Part shown: in pieces, positions 15,750-18,863 of the stretch
Numbering within the stretch: the stretch's first letter is position 1
Layout: every line of letters begins with the position of its first letter
From: Porphyrobacter sp.
GTDB taxonomy: Bacteria; Pseudomonadota; Alphaproteobacteria; Sphingomonadales; Sphingomonadaceae
Length of the DNA stretch: 18,863 bases
Direction: 5' to 3'
Assembly: GCA_014359685.1 (NCBI GenBank)
Contig: JACIYY010000371.1
Location: 1 to 18,863, forward strand
Notes under the pieces: model-generated
What the model was told of the DNA's origin: nothing
The model's input: only the letters and a program-made list of their open reading frames with translations
Database searches by the model: none
Made by a program: the position numbers and the translations under genes

Positions 15750-16585
15750 AGCCGGCCGTAGAGCTGCGGCCGCCGGTCGCGGAAGAAGCCCATCCCGGCG
15801 CGGTGCCGGGCCGCTGCCGCAAGGTCGATCTGTGCCACCAGCGCGCCGGTCTCCTCGCGCCCCGCCTCGGCCAGCAGGTCGCCCCATTGATCGGTGATGA
15901 AGCTGTGGCCGTAGAAGGTCTGCCCGGCTTCGCAGCCGATCCGGTTGGCGGCGATCACCGGCATGCAATTGCTGACCGCATGGCCGACCATCGCGCGGCG
16001 CCACATCCGGCTGGTATCGAAGCTGGCATCATAGGGTTCGGAGCCGATCGCGGTCGGGTAGAACAGCATCTCGGCCCCCATCAGCGCCATCGCCCGGGCA
16101 CATTCGGGATACCATTGGTCCCAGCAGATGCCGACGCCGATGCGGGTGCCGGCGACGTCCCACACCCGGAAACCGGTATTGCCGGGGCGGAAATAATATT
16201 TCTCCTCATAGCCCGGCCCGTCGGGAATATGGCTCTTGCGATAGGTGCCCAGCACCTCACCGCGCTCGTCGACCATCGCCAGCGTGTTGTAATAATGGTG
16301 GCCGTCGCGCTCGAAGAAGCTGGTCGGGATCGCCACCTTCAGCCGGGCGGCGAGATGCTGCATCGCGCGCACCGCCGGATGCTCCATCGTCGGGCGGGCG
16401 AGGGCAAAGAAACGCTCATCCTCCTCGCGGCAGAAATAGCCGCCCGAAAACAGCTCCGGCGGCAGCACGATGCGCGCGCCGCGTGCGGCGGCCTGCTCCA
16501 CCAGCGCGCCGACGGCGGCGATGTTGTCTGCCTCGTCCTCCAGGGACAGCGACAATTGCAACGCGGCAACAGAGAGCGTGGTCAT
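15734..16585 (-). CDS. aguB: N-carbamoylputrescine amidase
   Basis: A 283-residue nitrilase-superfamily amidase. AguB hydrolyses N-carbamoylputrescine to putrescine, CO2 and ammonia, the last step of the agmatine route. The Glu-Lys-Cys triad is visible as E44 (LPPELFSGGYF), K117 (TYRKSHIPDGPGY) and C154 (GICWDQWYPE). FYGHSFITDQWGDLL and AVSNCMPVIAANRIG are also characteristic of this branch rather than of omega-amidases. Start ATG at 16585. The partner agmatine deiminase (aguA) is not in the window on either side. The 3' end overlaps the folK start. The superfamily call is certain; the exact substrate is inferred from motif similarity. Confidence 0.88.
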   Translation of the reverse strand: MTTLSVAALQLSLSLEDEADNIAAVGALVEQAAARGARIVLPPELFSGGYFCREEDERFFALARPTMEHPAVRAMQHLAARLKVAIPTSFFERDGHHYYNTLAMVDERGEVLGTYRKSHIPDGPGYEEKYYFRPGNTGFRVWDVAGTRIGVGICWDQWYPECARAMALMGAEMLFYPTAIGSEPYDASFDTSRMWRRAMVGHAVSNCMPVIAANRIGCEAGQTFYGHSFITDQWGDLLAEAGREETGALVAQIDLAAAARHRAGMGFFRDRRPQLYGRLCEDV

Positions 16586-16665
16586 GGCGGGGCGGAGGTA
16601 GGCACCCCCTCAGCGGGGCACAAGCGCGAACTCCGCCGGCATCGCCACCCTGCCCGGCGCTGCCA

Positions 16666-17559
16666 TCACGCGCGCTTGCGGAACAGCAGCGTCATCCGGT
16701 CGCTCTCCCCCACCGCGTCCAGCTCGGCACGGCGGGCGGCATCCTCGCCTGCGCCGGCGTAGGTGGGCGGCAGGGTCCACACCCCGCCCTCCCAGTTGGC
16801 GGGATCTCGGGGATTGGCGTTGATCTCGCTGCTGCCGACCAGATCGAAGCCGTAGGCGTCCATGAAGGCGACCACGTCCTTTTCGCGCTGATAGCCCTTG
16901 TCGCCCATCGTGTAGGCGGCCGGGGCATCGGGTTTGGCACGGTGTTGGACGATGCCGACCATCCCGTCTGCTTTCAGCAGGCGGCGCGCGGTCAGCATGG
17001 TGTCGTGCAGCCAGCCGTTGCGGCGGATATTGTGCATCTCGCGGAAGATCAGCACCCGGTCGACCGTTCCGTCGAGCGCCTCGGGCACGCTGCCGAGATT
17101 GGCGCCGATCACGGTCGCGGCGCCCTCTCCCACCCATTCGCGCGCCTTGCCGGGCAGGGTGCCGGCGGCATCGCGCAGCGCCGCCATGTAGCCGGTCGCA
17201 CCGTCGCTGACCGCCGGGTTGAGGCCGATATAGGTTCCCTGCGGCCCCAGATAGGGGATCAGCACCCGCGAATACCAGCCGCCAGAGGGCGTGAAGTCGA
17301 CGACGCTCATCCCCGGCTCGACCCGGAAGAAGGCCAGCGTCTCGGCCGGATGGCGGTAGGCGTCGCGCGCGCGGTCGGCGGCCCGCCGCGGATGCGCCAG
17401 CACCGATGACAGAGCGGAATCGGGGGCGGGATCGGAGGCCGCCTCGCTGGCCGCCGCCACGTCCTTCTGCGCCGCCACCGGCAGCGGGGCCATCGCCGCC
17501 GCCCCCATCGCCACTGCCCCCATCGCCACTGCCAATGCAGCCCGCACACCATTTCTCAT
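16666..17559 (-). CDS. Exported class I SAM methyltransferase-like protein
   Basis: A 297-residue protein with a signal peptide: MRNGVRAAL, a hydrophobic Ala/Met run and a likely cleavage after PVAA (residue 30). The rest resembles the predicted methyltransferase group COG4798. ARDAYRHPAETLAFF precedes a modified nucleotide loop VVDFTPSGGWYSRVLIPYLG, then LIFREMHNI, and a C-terminal LKADGMVGIVQHRA strand with TYTMGDKGYQ-like AAYTMGDKGYQREKDV. SAM is not known in the periplasm, so the real ligand and reaction are open. The signal region carries a 15-base tandem repeat. A divergent promoter region is shared with msrA. It is followed after 80 bases by aguB on the same strand. Confidence 0.78.
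   Translation of the reverse strand: MRNGVRAALAVAMGAVAMGAAAMAPLPVAAQKDVAAASEAASDPAPDSALSSVLAHPRRAADRARDAYRHPAETLAFFRVEPGMSVVDFTPSGGWYSRVLIPYLGPQGTYIGLNPAVSDGATGYMAALRDAAGTLPGKAREWVGEGAATVIGANLGSVPEALDGTVDRVLIFREMHNIRRNGWLHDTMLTARRLLKADGMVGIVQHRAKPDAPAAYTMGDKGYQREKDVVAFMDAYGFDLVGSSEINANPRDPANWEGGVWTLPPTYAGAGEDAARRAELDAVGESDRMTLLFRKRA
17501..17530 (-). repeat. 15-base tandem repeat in a signal-peptide region
   Basis: Two exact copies of a 15-base unit (GCCCCCATCGCCACT on the + strand) sit head to tail, preceded by a decayed third copy at about 17486-17500. On the - strand they encode repeated AVAMG-type units in the hydrophobic core of the exported methyltransferase-like protein. Being a multiple of three, copy changes would only lengthen or shorten the core. 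Confidence 0.75.
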
Positions 17560-17598
17560 CGCCTGTCTCCCTCGGCCCCGCTCCCGGCTCCGTGCGGC

Positions 17599-17626
17599 AG
17601 CCTAGCGCAGCTCCGCCCGGTGACAA
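17599..17626 (-). promoter_or_regulatory. Possible promoter of the methyltransferase-like gene
   Basis: On the - strand, TTGTCA (17626-17621) and TAGGCT (17604-17599) are 16 bases apart, about 40 bases before the ATG at 17559, with GAGGGAG as a ribosome site. The -35 matches TTGACA at five of six bases; the -10 is weak. The region also has to hold the msrA promoter in the other direction, which I could not place. Confidence 0.3.
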
Positions 17627-17675
17627 GCGCCCATCAGCCCCCCATCTTGGCGCCAGCGCAACGGAGACGACGAGC

Positions 17676-18233
17676 ATGACGACCCAGACGGCGAACGAAA
17701 CGGGGAACGAGACGGCGATCGTAGCAGGCGGCTGCTTCTGGTGCACAGAGGCGGTGTTCCGCGACGTGATCGGCGTGGAGCAGGTGGAGAGCGGCTACAT
17801 CGGCGGCACGGTCGAAAATCCCACCTACCGGCAGGTGTGCAGCGGCACGACCGGCCATGCGGAGGCGGTGCGGCTGACCTTCGATCCGCACGCGATTTCC
17901 TATGCGCAAGTGCTCGACGTGTTCATGGGCACCCACGATCCGACCCAGCTCAACCGCCAGGGCAACGATGTCGGCACCCAGTATCGCAGCGCCATCTTCC
18001 CCTTGGACGATTCCCAGCGTGCGGAGGCAGAGGCCGCCATCGCCCGCTGGAACGCCGAGCACGGGGCGAGCGCGGTGACCACCATCGAAGGGCCGGCGCA
18101 ATGGTATCCGGCCGAGGACTACCACCAGGAGTACTGGGAGGGCGAAGGCCGGTCCAACCCCTATTGCCTCGCCACCATCCCGCCCAAGCTGATGAAGCTG
18201 CGCAAGAGTTTTCGGGACAAGGTCCGCGCCTGA
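17676..18233 (+). CDS. msrA: Peptide-methionine (S)-S-oxide reductase
   Basis: MsrA repairs the S-epimer of methionine sulfoxide in proteins and free methionine, using thioredoxin as reductant. The 185-residue protein has the GCFWC active site with nucleophile C20 and C23, followed by SGYIGGTVENPTY and SGTTGHAEAV. HDPTQLNRQGNDVGTQYRS is the family's substrate region, and YHQEYWEGEG lies near the end. C164 in SNPYCLATI is the likely resolving cysteine. The start is ATG at 17676 with CGGAGA upstream; the longer open frame from 17406 is only shadow over the divergent gene. No signal peptide, so cytoplasmic. The nearest thioredoxin-fold gene, the cnoX-like one, is 7 kb away. Confidence 0.95.
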   Translation: MTTQTANETGNETAIVAGGCFWCTEAVFRDVIGVEQVESGYIGGTVENPTYRQVCSGTTGHAEAVRLTFDPHAISYAQVLDVFMGTHDPTQLNRQGNDVGTQYRSAIFPLDDSQRAEAEAAIARWNAEHGASAVTTIEGPAQWYPAEDYHQEYWEGEGRSNPYCLATIPPKLMKLRKSFRDKVRA

Positions 18234-18236
18234 ACC

Positions 18237-18254
18237 CCGCGCCGGCCGGCGCGG
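18237..18254. terminator. 18-base palindrome between convergent msrA and rsmB
   Basis: CCGCGCCGGCCGGCGCGG is a perfect inverted repeat starting three bases after the msrA stop and ending nine bases before the rsmB-type gene. As RNA it can fold into a tight hairpin from either strand, although it lacks a T-run. It is a candidate two-way terminator or RNA 3' end stabiliser. Confidence 0.4.
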
Positions 18255-18263
18255 CCCGGCGGC

Positions 18264-18863
18264 TCACCCCCGCCAGCGGCCGATCCAGAAGCCGTCCAGC
18301 CCGCCGGCCTCCGCCAGCATCCCCGGATCGGTCCGCAGCCAGCCCTCTGGCGTCGGCGCCAGTCCGGCCGGCAGCTCGCCGGGCGCGATCGGCGCCGGCG
18401 TCAGCGCGACCCGCGCCGCCTGGTCCTCGCCCTCGGCGCGCTCCAGCGAGCACACCGCATAGATCAGCGTGCCCCCCGGCGCGGTCCAGCGCGCGGCGCG
18501 CTCCAGCAGGCGGGACTGCAAGTCCGCCATCTCGGCGATGTGCCGCTCGCCGATGCGGTGGAGCACGTCGGGGTGGCGTCGCGCGGTCCCGGTGGCGGTG
18601 CAGGGCGCGTCCAGCAGCACCGCATCGAACGGCGCCGCCGGCTCCCACTCCAGCGCGTCGGCGACGATCAGCTCGGCCGCCAGCCCGGTGCGGGCGAGGC
18701 TGTCGCGCAAGCGGTCGAGCCGCCTGTCGCTGATGTCGAGTGCGCTGACCGCCCAGCCCGCCGCCGCCAGTTGCAGCGTCTTGCCCCCCGGCGCGGCGCA
18801 CAGGTCGAGCACGCGGCGCGCCTCCCCCGCTGGCGGCAGCAGCCGCACCGGCAGCGATGCGGC
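18264..18863 (-). CDS. rsmB: RsmB-family 16S rRNA (cytosine-C5) methyltransferase (5' truncated)
   Basis: The visible 199 or so residues are the catalytic domain of an RsmB/Sun-type RNA m5C methyltransferase, which methylates C967 of 16S rRNA in E. coli. SAM motif I reads VLDLCAAPGGKTLQLA. The proton-transfer Cys lies in LLDAPCTATGTARRHPD and the nucleophile Cys in LIYAVCSLERAEGE. The frame continues unbroken to the window edge (AASLPVRLLPP...), so the N-terminal NusB-like RNA-binding part lies outside and the GTG at 18848 is not the true start. The C-terminus ends normally at FWIGRWRG. Assignment to RsmB rather than another NOP2/Sun enzyme is likely but cannot be proved without the N-terminus. 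Confidence 0.88.
   Translation of the reverse strand, partial: AASLPVRLLPPAGEARRVLDLCAAPGGKTLQLAAAGWAVSALDISDRRLDRLRDSLARTGLAAELIVADALEWEPAAPFDAVLLDAPCTATGTARRHPDVLHRIGERHIAEMADLQSRLLERAARWTAPGGTLIYAVCSLERAEGEDQAARVALTPAPIAPGELPAGLAPTPEGWLRTDPGMLAEAGGLDGFWIGRWRG

Noticed and set aside
12463..17559. A polyamine/arginine pathway cluster formed by argB and aguB
   Set aside because: The genes are separated by folK and a tRNA, the partner genes are absent, and simple adjacency is not enough to claim a pathway.
1..18863. CRISPR array, prophage, toxin-antitoxin or defence system
   Set aside because: No regularly spaced repeats and no matching genes are visible; nearly all of the window is explained by core metabolic and envelope genes.

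Overview
The window is a GC-rich stretch of chromosome from an alphaproteobacterium, most likely a sphingomonad (Sphingomonas/Sphingobium group). This rests on the end of a nuo operon running directly into birA, coaX and an RNase J gene, on a DUF1467 membrane protein after it, on a CXXC-type chaperedoxin paired with a stand-alone Lon N-domain protein, and on the strongly G/C-biased third codon positions. The placement is by gene content and style only; no search was run.

Left part (1-9516, + strand): the 3' end of nuoL, then nuoM, nuoN, birA, coaX, rnj, a DUF1467 gene and an unrecognised membrane protein gene. Genes are packed tightly, with three one-base TGATG stop/start overlaps. The block joins respiratory complex I, biotin attachment, CoA synthesis and RNA processing in one apparent transcription unit.

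Middle (9517-10237): a gene-poor stretch of about 430 bases with a probable frameshifted gene remnant on the - strand, then tRNA-Gly(GCC) on the - strand. After it, on the + strand, come cnoX-like thioredoxin/TPR and LON-domain genes (10238-11780).

Right part (11839-17559, - strand, read right to left): a periplasmic methyltransferase-like protein, an N-carbamoylputrescine amidase, folK, tRNA-Lys(TTT), argB, a lipoprotein, YggT, a DUF4440-like lipoprotein and a MarC-family protein. Many of these abut or overlap by a few bases. A divergent msrA (+) and the 3' part of an rsmB-type rRNA methyltransferase (-) close the window.

Nothing here looks like a defence island, prophage, CRISPR array or new multi-gene system. 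This is mainly conserved housekeeping DNA. The points worth a second look are the unrecognised membrane protein with a hidden TTG start, the frameshifted remnant beside tRNA-Gly, the His-rich insert in NuoL, the exported methyltransferase-like protein, and the paired NTF2-like lipoproteins around YggT.
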